The position numbers were made by a program, and so were the translations under genes. A model generated the notes under the pieces. The model did no database searches. It was not told where the DNA came from and worked only from the letters and a program-made list of their open reading frames with translations. 57,217 bases of DNA from Planctomycetota bacterium (GTDB lineage Bacteria > Planctomycetota > E44-bin39): contig SOJX01000140.1 of NCBI GenBank assembly GCA_004376375.1, forward strand, positions 1 to 57,217, written 5' to 3'. This document shows, piece after piece, positions 1 to 7,942 of the stretch (position 1 is its first letter; each line of letters begins with the position of its first letter).

Positions 1-2
1 AG

Positions 3-269
3 GAAACGGTTTCAGTAATGGCGGGTTCTGACGTGAACGGGAGTAAACACTATATCTACGTAATTGATCCCCGGGAATTGCGTCTGTGCGGGTACACGAT
101 GAAGGGGGATGGGAAACTGCATTTTGTAGCAGGCAGGAATCTTCAATATGATATGCAGATTCCGTATGACTTTATCTCGAAAGGCAAATACGTAAGCCCG
201 AAAGAAATCGATAAGATGCTGAACAAGAAATCTTCAGGCGGCAAGGGCTCATCCGGGAAGCCCAAGTAA
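3..269 (+). CDS. C-terminal part of a hypothetical protein (gene enters from the left edge)
   Basis: The reading frame is open from the window edge, and a methionine codon at 18 is the first internal ATG. The visible residues include 'YIYVIDPRELRLCGYTM', 'HFVAGRNLQYDMQIP' and a Ser/Gly/Lys-rich tail. From memory this resembles the C-terminal end of small uncharacterised proteins of Planctomycetota and Omnitrophota type genomes, where a beta-rich 'LYVID...RLLVY...AARNIRYD' segment closes a longer protein. For that reason I treat it as a fragment rather than an 83-residue gene starting at 18, where the only possible ribosome site (AGGAAA) is weak and distant. Function is unknown. Confidence 0.5.
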   Translation, partial: ETVSVMAGSDVNGSKHYIYVIDPRELRLCGYTMKGDGKLHFVAGRNLQYDMQIPYDFISKGKYVSPKEIDKMLNKKSSGGKGSSGKPK

Positions 270-429
270 GCAATCCGGAACCAGCTTTCGGGGCAGAAGA
301 GCCACCGGCAGACGGAAGAAAATGTGCTAAAAAGGGCAGGACTGCAACCACAGTTGAGTTGCAGTCCTGCTTATTGCTAATGGAAACCGGTGCGGGGATG
401 TATAAACCATCCCCGGCAGGCTACGGAGA

Positions 430-921
430 TTAACGCTTGCGCCTGCCTCTTTTCTTACCTTTGCGCCCGGCCTTCTTTTTCCTGGGTTTCTTTTTCTTGG
501 GCTTTTTCTCCTCACCCACCATGGTCGGCACGAAGTCTTTCGCCCGGATAAGGGGGATTTTCTTGTCCTTCATGAACCGGATAAGGTCGCGGTGGAACAC
601 CAGGCGCCTTTCGGTCCCGAGGGAAAATCCCGGCAGGATGCTGCGGTCGATCCACTTCGTAATGGTGTTCGTGGTTACAAAGCAAAGCCGAGCACATTGT
701 GCCGTGGTGAGAAACGGCTCCTTCTGGAGGCGCTTGATCGGGACGTTGTGCTTATCGACGAATTTTAGGAATTCCGGTTTCGAAATCCTGCGGGTATTTG
801 AACCAGGGTGTTTGAATCCATCGATAAGACCCGCGTCAAACCACTTGGCCACCGTGTTTGTGGTGACTTTCAGCAGAGTAGCCACCTCACCAGTCGTCAG
901 GACGTCCTTAAGTTGCATCAT
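430..921 (-). CDS. Tandem excisionase-type helix-turn-helix protein with a Lys/Arg-rich tail
   Basis: A 163-residue protein built from two copies of an excisionase/BldC-like winged HTH domain. Copy 1 spans about residues 8-60 with 'VTTNTVAKWFDAG'; copy 2 spans about 69-120 with 'VTTNTITKWIDRS'. Residues 139-163 are almost all Lys and Arg. The start at 921 is chosen because an AGGAGG-type ribosome site lies at 931-937; an in-frame ATG further upstream (984) has none. Two DNA-reading heads plus a basic tail suggest a DNA-binding regulator or nucleoid-type protein rather than a phage Xis, since no integrase is nearby. It follows a consensus promoter and a structured leader of about 230 nt. Target sites are unknown. 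Confidence 0.8.
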   Translation of the reverse strand: MMQLKDVLTTGEVATLLKVTTNTVAKWFDAGLIDGFKHPGSNTRRISKPEFLKFVDKHNVPIKRLQKEPFLTTAQCARLCFVTTNTITKWIDRSILPGFSLGTERRLVFHRDLIRFMKDKKIPLIRAKDFVPTMVGEEKKPKKKKPRKKKAGRKGKKRGRRKR

Positions 922-986
922 CTTCTGTCTTCCTCCTTTTCGTCCCATAACAAGAATTCGCGAACCATTTACAGTTCCCTTCATTT

Positions 987-1137
987 AAAAGGTCATTTGG
1001 GACGAGGCAGCGTATACGGTGGCACTACAGTCGCACAAATGACCCTTTTCTTACGGTACACCTGCCAACGGGGAGATTCGCACTATGGTGGCGAGGATGC
1101 TCGCCGGATACTGCCCAAACCCCTCCCCGGCGAATCT
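987..1137 (-). promoter_or_regulatory. Structured 5' leader RNA with mutually exclusive stems upstream of the double-HTH gene
   Basis: Between the promoter at 1158-1186 and the start codon at 921 lies about 230 nt of untranslated RNA. An 8-bp stem pairs 1130-1137 with 1074-1081 and encloses a perfect 6-bp hairpin (1100-1105 with 1090-1095). A second, longer stem pairs 1036-1049 with 987-999 (13 bp, one bulge), ending in U-rich sequence. In addition GGGGAG near 1122-1128 can pair with CUCCCC at 1071-1076, which excludes the first stem. This looks like a riboswitch-, attenuator- or autoregulation-type leader, but it matches no class I know. It could also be an independent small RNA. Confidence 0.45.
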
Positions 1138-1157
1138 TCTCTGAATGTAACTGCAGC

Positions 1158-1186
1158 ATTATAACAATCATCAATGTGCTTGTCAA
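1158..1186 (-). promoter_or_regulatory. Consensus sigma-70 promoter for the double-HTH gene
   Basis: Read on the minus strand, TTGACA (1186-1181), a 17-bp spacer and TATAAT (1163-1158) match the ideal housekeeping promoter exactly. Transcription would start near 1151 and run leftward into the structured leader and the HTH gene. This is the strongest promoter seen in the window. Confidence 0.8.
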
Positions 1187-1356
1187 TTCTTTAAATTAAG
1201 TTTACCTCAATATGTTCATATCCTAATTCACTAACAAAAGGCTTAAAAACTATAACAGGCATTGTTTTATTGAGTTGATTGAGAACGTATAACTTTGGCT
1301 TTCGATGAATAAATGCATGTTTCCTATTCCGGAGAGTTCTATCCGGCAAACGTTTC

Positions 1357-1386
1357 TTGCATATCCAAAGACTGTTGTGCTAGAAT
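1357..1386 (+). promoter_or_regulatory. Probable promoter for the DegT-type aminotransferase gene
   Basis: TTGCAT at 1357-1362 and TAGAAT at 1381-1386 are separated by 18 bp, 46 bp upstream of the start codon at 1432. The stretch 1187-1356 between the two divergent promoters is AT-rich and shows nothing else I can name. Confidence 0.45.
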
Positions 1387-1431
1387 GAATCATCGCAACA
1401 CGATTGCCCGTATAAGACGTCGAAACAGGAA

Positions 1432-2484
1432 ATGCCCGGGAAACTGATTCAACATTCCAGGCCGACAATCGGCGCGACTGACCAGGCCGCGCTGAAAAGG
1501 GTTCTGAGATCCGCCCACCTTACGCCGGGACGGGAGGCCGGCTCTTTTGAACTCGAGATGGCGAAGTGCGTCAGGGCGAAGCAGGCCGTCGCCGTCGGCA
1601 GCGGGCATGCAGCGTTGCACCTGGCGCTGCTTGCGCTCGATATCGGCCCCGGCTCGGAAGTTCTTGTTCCGACCTACGCGTGCACCGCGCTCCTGAACGC
1701 GATCGGTTATGTGGGCGCAAAGGCCGTGGTCGCCGACGTCGATCCCGAAACATACAACATGACGCCTGAGACGGCGAAAAAACGCATGACCCGCAGGACC
1801 CGGGCCGTAATCGCAGTCCACGCCTTCGGAATGCCGTGCGATATAAAAGCCATAAGGAAGCTCGGCAGGCCGGTTATTGAAGATGCTGCAATGGCCGTCG
1901 GCGGGCCGGTCGGGACCGGGGGAGAACTTTCCGTTTTCAGCTTTTTCGCCACAAAAATGATGGCGACGGGGCAGGGAGGCGCGATTACTACGAACAGCGG
2001 CGCGAAAGCAAAGTTGATTCGTGATTTAATCGCCCATGACAATCGGAAATCTTACAAGCTGCGTTTCAACTACGCCATGAGTGACCTTGCCGCGGCGCTC
2101 GGGCGCTCTCAACTGGCCCGGCTCGGGAAGTTTGTCATGCGCAGACGGGCGATTGCGGGGAAATACATGCGCGCCCTGAAAGGCCTGCCGGGGATTATCG
2201 CAAGGCCCGGCAAAACGCAGGTCAAAGCGGGTCATGTTTTCTTCAGGTTCTGCGTGAGGACAAAGAAGACGGTGAGAACTCTTGCGCCGAAGTTCAAGCG
2301 GCTTGGAATCGAGGTGAAGGAGCCTGTTTTCAAACCGATGCACAGGTACCTGAACCTGCCCCGCGGGAAATACCCCGGTTGCGAATCTTTCACCGGGCGT
2401 GTCCTTTCGCTGCCGATCTATCCTTCGCTTGCCGATGGTGAAGTTAAACGAGTGATAAACGCCTGCCGCCGGATTCTCGGGTGA
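1432..2484 (+). CDS. DegT/DnrJ/EryC1/StrS-family PLP aminotransferase
   Basis: A 350-residue fold-type I aminotransferase of the sugar aminotransferase family (ArnB/WecE/PseC relatives), which move an amino group from glutamate to a nucleotide-activated keto-sugar. 'SGHAALHLAL' near residue 57 is the phosphate-binding region, D151 in 'VIEDAA' should contact the PLP ring nitrogen, and K175 in 'FFATKMMATGQGG' is the expected Schiff-base lysine, followed by the usual Gly-rich turn and 'AITT'. The length is slightly short for the family. An AGGAA lies directly against the ATG, so the spacing is poor. The gene stands alone and ends in heptamer repeats. It probably serves surface polysaccharide synthesis, but the substrate cannot be read from the sequence. 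Confidence 0.85.
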   Translation: MPGKLIQHSRPTIGATDQAALKRVLRSAHLTPGREAGSFELEMAKCVRAKQAVAVGSGHAALHLALLALDIGPGSEVLVPTYACTALLNAIGYVGAKAVVADVDPETYNMTPETAKKRMTRRTRAVIAVHAFGMPCDIKAIRKLGRPVIEDAAMAVGGPVGTGGELSVFSFFATKMMATGQGGAITTNSGAKAKLIRDLIAHDNRKSYKLRFNYAMSDLAAALGRSQLARLGKFVMRRRAIAGKYMRALKGLPGIIARPGKTQVKAGHVFFRFCVRTKKTVRTLAPKFKRLGIEVKEPVFKPMHRYLNLPRGKYPGCESFTGRVLSLPIYPSLADGEVKRVINACRRILG

Positions 2485-2488
2485 AAAG

Positions 2489-2608
2489 AGATAAGTGATA
2501 GGTGATAAGTGATAGGTGATAAAAAAAAAGGGATACGGATTTTATTAAATAATGCGCGAAGCTCATTATACCTTATTTACCTATCAACTTATTAACTTAT
2601 CACTTATT
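2489..2608. repeat. Heptamer tandem repeat (GATAAGT/GATAGGT) with an inverted copy, between convergent genes
   Basis: Directly after the aminotransferase stop, GATAAGT and GATAGGT alternate four times (2490-2521). After about 50 bp the complementary words (ACCTATC, ACTTATT, ACTTATC) follow at 2578-2606. The two arms can form a large hairpin between the convergent genes. The right arm runs into the DUF1844 gene and supplies its TGA stop codon. It may act as a bidirectional terminator. It belongs to the 7-base repeat family seen at several other 3' ends here. Confidence 0.75.
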
Positions 2609-2956
2609 TGTTGCCTGTACGAAGCGGAGACGTAATTCGGCCAGACCGGCATCGATCGCTTTTGATTCTTCGGCGGGCCGGTGGCCTTTGGGCTTTTCCT
2701 TGAAGGCGTCGGTCAGGTCGATGAAAAACTTCGCGGCCGTGAGGTCGACTTCCTTCTTTCCGGTGGTCGGGTTTTCGATTTCCCCAAGCGATATGTAAGC
2801 CTGGGTGACGTAGCTCGAGAGGATGAACGAAAAGCTTGGCTCGGGAAATTTGCCCTTCGTGCCTTCTCCCCGTTTCTCCTCGACTTCCTTCTGAAGCTGT
2901 TCCTTTTCCGCCTTCGCGCGGGTTTTCCAGTCCGAATCCGATTTCTTTTCGGTCAT
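2600..2956 (-). CDS. DUF1844 domain protein
   Basis: A 118-residue cytosolic protein. A charged Lys/Glu-rich N-terminus of about 45 residues is followed by the DUF1844 core 'FSFILSSYVTQAYISLGEI', where a short helical segment leads to 'NPTTGKKEVDLTAAKFFIDLTDAF'. The start at 2956 lies two bases after the pyrG stop and has an AAGGAGA ribosome site inside the end of pyrG, so the two genes are co-transcribed and probably translationally coupled. DUF1844 proteins often follow pyrG or translation genes in Planctomycetota, Omnitrophota and Deltaproteobacteria. No biochemical role is known to me. The stop codon falls inside a heptamer repeat. Confidence 0.85.
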   Translation of the reverse strand: MTEKKSDSDWKTRAKAEKEQLQKEVEEKRGEGTKGKFPEPSFSFILSSYVTQAYISLGEIENPTTGKKEVDLTAAKFFIDLTDAFKEKPKGHRPAEESKAIDAGLAELRLRFVQATNK

Positions 2957-2957
2957 G

Positions 2958-4646
2958 TTATTGTTCTCCTTGGCCGGTTGCGCCTGAGCCTTGGGAAAGC
3001 GGTGCAGCGTTTCCGGCATTTTGCGCATCGGCGCTGCGTTTACTTGCATAATCCATGGCGGCGGTGATGAAATCCCTGAACAGAGGGTGGGCCTCCATCG
3101 GTTTCGACTGGAATTCCGGGTGGAACTGGACGGCCACGAACCACGGGTGCTCCGGCAGCTCGATGATTTCCACCAGGTCGCCCTTTGTGAACATTCCGCT
3201 GAATCTCATGCCCGCTTTCTTGAACGCTTTCATGTATTTGTTGTTGAACTCGTAGCGGTGGCGGTGCCGTTCCTTCACTTCCCTCTTCCCGTAGGCCGCG
3301 TGGGCTCTCGAGCCTTTCAGCAGCCTGCATGGGTAGTGGCCGAGGCGCATGGTGCCGCCGAGATGCTTCTGCTTTTTCTGCGATTCCATGATGTCGATAA
3401 CGAGGTGCGGGGACTTCGGGTCGAACTCGGTGGAATTCGCCTTTTTGTAACCGAGCACGTTTCTGGCGAATTCAATCACGGCAAGCTGCATGCCGACGCA
3501 AAGCCCGAGATACGGAATCCCGTTCTCACGCGCGTAACGCACCGCTTCTATTTTACCTTCCATTCCGCGATCGCCGAAACCGCCCGGCACGAGGATGCCC
3601 GACATTCCTTCGAGGAAATGTGCCGCGCCTTTTCTCTCTATATGCTCGGCCTGCACCCTGTGGTCGTGTACGCGGCAGTTGTTGGCTATGCCGGCGTGGG
3701 TGATTGACTCGTATACGGATTTGTACGTGTCGGGAAGCTCGATGTATTTGCCGACGACCGCGATATCGACTTCGTGTTTGGGGTTGATGATCTTATCGAC
3801 CATTTTCCGCCACCCGGAAATCTTGGCGCGGGTGTTGCGTATCCCGAGCTTGTGCGCTATCAGCCGGTCGAGGCCCTGCTCGTGGAGCATAAGCGGCACC
3901 TCGTAAATGGTATGATCCACGTCTTTTTCAATTATTACCGCGTCCAGGGGTACGTTGCAGAAAAGGGAGATTTTCTTTCGGACGTCTTCGTTCGCGTCCT
4001 TCTGCGTGCGGCAGATGATTACGTCGGGCTGGATGCCGATTTCGCGCAGCTTGCCGACCGAGTGCTGGGTAGGCTTCGTTTTGACTTCGCCGGAAGTCGG
4101 GAGGTAGGGAAGCAGCGTCAGGTGAATGAACATGACGTTTTCCCTGCCGACGTCAAGCTGGAACTGCCGCATGGCCTCGGTAAACGGAAGGCCTTCGATG
4201 TCCCCGATTGTTCCGCCCAGCTCGCAGATAATTACGTCGATATTCTTCTTGCGCGCGAACGAGCGAAAGGCCTTTTTTATCTCGTTGGTAATATGCGGCA
4301 CCATCTGAACGGTCTTGCCGAGGTATTCCTTGCCGTGCCGCTCTTCCATGATCACGGAGTAATAGATTTTGCCGGAAGTGAAGTTCGAAGCCTTCGTGAT
4401 CGGCGTATGGGTGAACCGCTCGTAGTGCCCTAGGTCGAGGTCGGTCTCGGTGCCGTCCGGCGTCACGTAGACCTCGCCGTGCTCGTAGGGGTTCATGGTG
4501 CCCGGGTCGACGTTGATGTAGGGGTCGTACTTCTGTATCGCGATGCGGTAGCCTTTGCCCTCGAGCAGAGTCCCGATCGCGGCGCAGGTGAGCCCTTTTC
4601 CGAGGCTGGAAACGACTCCGCCCGTCACGAATATCCACTTTTTCAT
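2958..4646 (-). CDS. pyrG: CTP synthase
   Basis: A 562-residue CTP synthase, which makes CTP from UTP, ATP and glutamine. The N-terminal synthetase domain opens with 'FVTGGVVSSLGKG' (ATP-binding P-loop) and contains 'KYDPYINVDPGTMNPYEHGEV'. The C-terminal class I glutamine amidotransferase domain has the nucleophile motif 'GLCVGMQ' and the catalytic His-Glu in 'HPEFQSKP'. The start at 4646 has a good GAGAGGGG ribosome site; 14 further upstream codons are open but lie in repeat-derived sequence. It follows kdsB in the same operon, a sensible pairing because KdsB consumes CTP. Confidence 0.97.
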   Translation of the reverse strand: MKKWIFVTGGVVSSLGKGLTCAAIGTLLEGKGYRIAIQKYDPYINVDPGTMNPYEHGEVYVTPDGTETDLDLGHYERFTHTPITKASNFTSGKIYYSVIMEERHGKEYLGKTVQMVPHITNEIKKAFRSFARKKNIDVIICELGGTIGDIEGLPFTEAMRQFQLDVGRENVMFIHLTLLPYLPTSGEVKTKPTQHSVGKLREIGIQPDVIICRTQKDANEDVRKKISLFCNVPLDAVIIEKDVDHTIYEVPLMLHEQGLDRLIAHKLGIRNTRAKISGWRKMVDKIINPKHEVDIAVVGKYIELPDTYKSVYESITHAGIANNCRVHDHRVQAEHIERKGAAHFLEGMSGILVPGGFGDRGMEGKIEAVRYARENGIPYLGLCVGMQLAVIEFARNVLGYKKANSTEFDPKSPHLVIDIMESQKKQKHLGGTMRLGHYPCRLLKGSRAHAAYGKREVKERHRHRYEFNNKYMKAFKKAGMRFSGMFTKGDLVEIIELPEHPWFVAVQFHPEFQSKPMEAHPLFRDFITAAMDYASKRSADAQNAGNAAPLSQGSGATGQGEQ

Positions 4647-4694
4647 CAGTCCCCTCTCGCAAAAGGTGATAAGTTGACAAGGAAACAAGTAACA

Positions 4695-4775
4695 AAGAAT
4701 GAAGTATGAAGTATGAAATTTCAGCCTTCAGCCTTCATACTTCATACTTTCTTCCTTCATCCTTCATACTTCATC
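4695..4775. repeat. GAAGTAT heptamer repeat and inverted copy between kdsB and pyrG
   Basis: Words of the type GAAGTAT/GAAATTT run along 4700-4726 and reappear as the complement (ATACTTC, ATCCTTC) at 4735-4772, so the RNA can fold back on itself. On the coding (minus) strand the repeat begins inside the last codons of kdsB: its GTA-TGA end (Val-stop) is one repeat word. The same word is used at 13274-13316, 25068-25100 and 46990-47010. Confidence 0.7.
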
Positions 4776-5501
4776 TTTTCTTCCATATCGTTTCACAAAA
4801 GCTGCATAATCTTCGGGAGTGTCGATGCCCGGCGCGGCGCTTTCGACAAGGCCGACTCTGATTTTCATCCCCGCTTCGAGCGCGCGAAGCTGCTCGAGCT
4901 TCTCAACTTCTTCAAGCCCTCCTTTCGGCAGTCTGACGAAGTTTTCAAGCGCATCACGACGGAAACCGTAAACGCCGACGTGTGCGAGAAATACATTTTC
5001 TTTACCGTTGCGGTCGTGAGGTATGGACGCGCGGGAAAAATAAAGCGCGTTTCCGTATCCGTCCGTAACGACCTTCACCACCGACGGGTCAGCGAAGCCG
5101 TCTTCGAGCCTTTTTCCAACCGCAAGTGTCGCCATTTCAGATTCCGGGTCTTCAAGCAGGCCGGCCAGAATGTCGACATTGGCCGGATCGATCTCCGGTT
5201 CGTCACCCTGGATATTGAGGATAATGTCTGCTTTTATGCCGTTATCCGTAATCGCGGCATGAATGCGGTCGGTTCCGCTCGGGCAGTCCTCGGGAGTCAT
5301 GACGGCCTCGGCCCCGAAGGAGTGCGCGGCCTGAAGGATATCCTCGTTATCAGTGGCTATGATAACGCGCCCGGGCGATTTCGCGGCCGTAACGCGCTCC
5401 CAGACGTGCTGGATCAGGTATTTGCCCGTTTCTCGGAGGAGGGGTTTTCCCGGCAGGCGCGTTGAAGCGTAGCGGGCCGGGATTACCGCGACGACACGCA
5501 T
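4764..5501 (-). CDS. kdsB: 3-deoxy-manno-octulosonate cytidylyltransferase
   Basis: A 245-residue KdsB, which activates KDO with CTP to CMP-KDO for lipopolysaccharide. 'IPARYASTRLPGKPL' at the N-terminus is the nucleotide-binding signature, 'TDRIHAAI' and 'NIQGDEPEIDP' carry the acidic metal-binding residues, and 'HVGVYGFRRDAL' with 'EQLRALEAG' match the family. The ATG at 5501 shares one base with the TGA of the upstream DUF3108 gene (TGATG), indicating translational coupling; a GTG one codon earlier is an alternative start. This gene is the main evidence for a Gram-negative envelope with LPS. Its 3' end lies in heptamer repeats. Confidence 0.95.
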   Translation of the reverse strand: MRVVAVIPARYASTRLPGKPLLRETGKYLIQHVWERVTAAKSPGRVIIATDNEDILQAAHSFGAEAVMTPEDCPSGTDRIHAAITDNGIKADIILNIQGDEPEIDPANVDILAGLLEDPESEMATLAVGKRLEDGFADPSVVKVVTDGYGNALYFSRASIPHDRNGKENVFLAHVGVYGFRRDALENFVRLPKGGLEEVEKLEQLRALEAGMKIRVGLVESAAPGIDTPEDYAAFVKRYGRKDEV

Positions 5502-6496
5502 CACTCGCCCCCGCTTTTCTTATCGGGCCTGTTCTCGTCCGGCGGGGCGGCGCCGGGCTCGGGAGCCAGCTTGGTTTTTTCCTCTTTCGTCCACTTCGGG
5601 ATTTCTTCAGGCTCTCCTATCGGCACGGTCACTTTTTCGGTCTTTTCGAGCTCTACCGTGAATTCCTGAGTAATCCTGAGAAGAGTCGGTATCCTTACGA
5701 CAAGCTTTGCGGGCACGCGCCACTCCGCGTCTACCCAGAGGTCTACGTTGCCTTTTTTTTCGAATATCCCTTCCCCTTCGAATTCGTAATCGGGTTTGAC
5801 GCGGAGGCATTTACGCTTGCCCAGGCTTTTCAGTTCGAGATCCTCGACACCGAGGACGTAAAGCACCATAGGGTAAAGTTTTTTTCCGGCGGCAACGTCG
5901 AAATGATACTTGAAGCCGGGCTCGATTTTCAGGCGCTGGCAGAAGAATATAACCGAAAGCGGGTCATGCGTAGGGCCTTTCATGATCATGGGAAGCCCGC
6001 GGCGCATGATCTTTCCCTGTTTTTTCTTCCACTTCCAGGTTTTTACCCAGCGCTTCTCGCGGTTGAAATCGAGGTAAATATGTCCTCTTCTGCCGCTGTG
6101 TATCTTGTGTTCCTCGTACCAGAGGGGGAGGAACTTTTCAGTATCAATGTAGGACTCGAACTGGTCCTGAACCGGATATATGGCCTTGATAAGCTTATCT
6201 GAGCGCGTGCGCGCCAGGAGCTGGTAGACTTTGCGGCCCTCGAACTTCTTCATGGGCCCGATTTCAAGCATGGCTGTGCCGGCCCGCATTTTGCCCCAGT
6301 AGACGGCATAGGTGTACCGCATTCCGGGAACGAGTACGCCCGTGCGCATGGGGTCTATTTTTATTCTGGCTTCTTTGCATTGTTCGGGAGTAAAGGTGGA
6401 TGGTGGCGAGTGTGTGGCGCAGGTCGTGCACAGGCAGGTGCTTACGGCTGCCACGCCCAGAATGAAAATCAGGGCAAATAAGCGGACCCAGTTCAT
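5501..6496 (-). CDS. DUF3108 exported protein
   Basis: A 331-residue protein with a signal sequence ('FALIFILGVAAVSTC'), possibly a lipoprotein at that cysteine, followed by the DUF3108 domain. Marks of the family are 'GMRYTYAVYWGKMRAGTAMLEI', 'DQFESYID', 'DPLSVIFFCQRL', 'KLYPMVLYVLGVEDLEL' and 'LWVDAEWRVPAKLVVR'. The C-terminal 45 residues are Pro/Glu/Lys-rich and disordered. DUF3108 proteins are predicted periplasmic beta-barrel-like (LolA/lipocalin-like) proteins of unknown ligand. Coupling to kdsB suggests an envelope-lipid role, but this is inference. The start at 6496 fits the signal peptide; upstream codons to 6622 are open. Confidence 0.85.
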   Translation of the reverse strand: MNWVRLFALIFILGVAAVSTCLCTTCATHSPPSTFTPEQCKEARIKIDPMRTGVLVPGMRYTYAVYWGKMRAGTAMLEIGPMKKFEGRKVYQLLARTRSDKLIKAIYPVQDQFESYIDTEKFLPLWYEEHKIHSGRRGHIYLDFNREKRWVKTWKWKKKQGKIMRRGLPMIMKGPTHDPLSVIFFCQRLKIEPGFKYHFDVAAGKKLYPMVLYVLGVEDLELKSLGKRKCLRVKPDYEFEGEGIFEKKGNVDLWVDAEWRVPAKLVVRIPTLLRITQEFTVELEKTEKVTVPIGEPEEIPKWTKEEKTKLAPEPGAAPPDENRPDKKSGGE

Positions 6497-6663
6497 AATT
6501 TTCCAGCGCCGGGGCAAAAACGCCTGACTCTGCTTGCCGTCCCCGGCTTGACCTCTCGACGTAATTCCATGCAGTACAATGAGTTTCGGCGACTCCCAAG
6601 TGAAACAGATCGTATTATTCAATAAACTCTCGACGCAAAGCCGCCGATTTCAACTCAAACCGA

Positions 6664-6692
6664 AAGATAACATACACCCGGCATAAAGTCAA
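6664..6692 (-). promoter_or_regulatory. Promoter of the DUF3108-kdsB-pyrG-DUF1844 operon
   Basis: On the minus strand TTGACT (6692-6687), a 17-bp spacer and TATCTT (6669-6664) fit a sigma-70 promoter. Transcription would begin near 6656, leaving a leader of about 160 nt before the ATG at 6496. Confidence 0.5.
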
Positions 6693-6715
6693 CCGCGGAT
6701 TTCAAAGAACACTGC

Positions 6716-6744
6716 TTGCCCGGAATGCTGCCAAAAGATACAAT
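6716..6744 (+). promoter_or_regulatory. Promoter of the alcohol dehydrogenase gene
   Basis: TTGCCC (6716-6721), a 17-bp spacer and TACAAT (6739-6744) lie about 108 bp before the start codon at 6852 and point away from the DUF3108 operon, giving a divergent promoter pair. Confidence 0.45.
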
Positions 6745-6851
6745 GGGGTAGTGGTTAATCGCCAAGTGTCAGGCCGTAAGTATTGTAACGAAAAAATGTT
6801 TATTCCATTTGATACTTGACGCTCGACCCTCGACGCATGAAGGAGCTTTCC

Positions 6852-7856
6852 ATGCAGGCGATGATGCTGCTTGAGCCGGGCCCCGTTGAAAAGGAGCCGC
6901 TCGCCGTAAGCGAACTCCCGGACCCCGAGCCCGGACCGGGTGAAATACGAATCCGCGTCCGCGCATGCGGGATATGCCATACCGACCTTCACGCGGTGGA
7001 GGGCGAGCTCGAACTTCCGCGGCTGCCGATAATCCCCGGCCATCAGATCGTCGGGGTGGTTGACGGAATCGGTGAAGGCGTTACCCGCTTCGGCGTCGGC
7101 GACCGCGCGGGCATGCCGTGGCTTGCAGGCACCTGCGGCGAATGCAGCTTCTGCAGAACCGGACGGGAAAACCTTTGCCCGGACGCCCGGTTCAACGGCC
7201 TGCATGTCGACGGCGGTTACGCGGAATTCGCAATAGCGGCTGCGGAATTTGCTTATCCAGTTCCGGAAGGTTTCGACGACGTTGCAGCGGCACCGCTTTT
7301 GTGCGCGGGGATTATCGGTTACCGCGCGCTCCGCCTTTCCGACGTACCCGAGGGCGGGCGGCTCGGGCTTTTCGGTTTCGGCGCGTCGGCGCATGTAACG
7401 ATTCAGGTCGCGCGCCACCTGGGTTATGAAGTCTATGTTTTCACCCGAAGCGAAGAGCATCAGGAGCATGCGAAAAAGCTGGGCGCGGCCTGGGCGGGAA
7501 CGTCGAAGGATGCCCCCGGCGTAAAGCTTGACTCGGCGATTAATTTCACGCCTGCCGGACAGGTCGCGTTTGACGCGCTTTCCCATCTCGATCGCGGCGG
7601 TACAGTCGCCTGCGCGGGGATTTACCAGACGCCGCTTCCCGAGACGCCGTACGAAATGCTCTACCACGAGCGCACGATAAAAAGTGTGGCCAACTTTACC
7701 CGCCGTGACGCCGAAGAGCTTCTCGAATACGCTGCAGAGATTCCGATTAAAACCGAAATTCAGACGTTCGATTTGATGGATGCAAACGCCGCCTTGCTTG
7801 CCCTAAAAAAAAGCGAGATCCGCGGCGCCGGAGTGCTTGTAGTTTCCGAAGGATAG
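6852..7856 (+). CDS. Zinc-dependent alcohol dehydrogenase (MDR superfamily, short AdhA-like branch)
   Basis: A 334-residue medium-chain dehydrogenase/reductase that should oxidise alcohols or reduce aldehydes with NAD(P). The catalytic zinc ligands are the Cys of 'CGICHTDLH' and the His of 'PGHQIVG'. The structural zinc site is the four-Cys lobe 'GTCGECSFCRTGRENLC'. The Rossmann fold has 'GLFGFGASAH' and 'YEVYVFTRSEEHQEHAKKLGA'. The start at 6852 is set by an AAGGAG at 6840-6845; earlier in-frame codons have no ribosome site. It matches the roughly 330-residue 'zinc-binding alcohol dehydrogenase family protein' group. It is monocistronic, followed by tRNA-Ser. A long open frame on the opposite strand is only its shadow. 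Confidence 0.92.
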   Translation: MQAMMLLEPGPVEKEPLAVSELPDPEPGPGEIRIRVRACGICHTDLHAVEGELELPRLPIIPGHQIVGVVDGIGEGVTRFGVGDRAGMPWLAGTCGECSFCRTGRENLCPDARFNGLHVDGGYAEFAIAAAEFAYPVPEGFDDVAAAPLLCAGIIGYRALRLSDVPEGGRLGLFGFGASAHVTIQVARHLGYEVYVFTRSEEHQEHAKKLGAAWAGTSKDAPGVKLDSAINFTPAGQVAFDALSHLDRGGTVACAGIYQTPLPETPYEMLYHERTIKSVANFTRRDAEELLEYAAEIPIKTEIQTFDLMDANAALLALKKSEIRGAGVLVVSEG

Positions 7857-7906
7857 ATACGCTGTATTGATTCCTGAGGGTTAAGTATATACGCATAAGA
7901 ATATTC

Positions 7907-7935
7907 TTGCCGAAAAACCCGTTCCGGTATAGAAT
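7907..7935 (+). promoter_or_regulatory. Promoter of tRNA-Ser
   Basis: TTGCCG (7907-7912), 17 bp, TAGAAT (7930-7935), ending 7 bp before the mature 5' end of the tRNA. This is the expected arrangement for a single tRNA gene. Confidence 0.5.
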
Positions 7936-7942
7936 TGTTTCC

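Noticed and set aside
437..988. 183-codon plus-strand frame opposite the double-HTH gene
   Set aside because: The Lys/Arg tail gives an antisense Phe/Leu stretch that mimics a membrane segment; no ribosome site or family match.
6702..7667. 321-codon minus-strand frame
   Set aside because: Shadow of the alcohol dehydrogenase gene, which carries complete zinc and cofactor motifs and a ribosome site.
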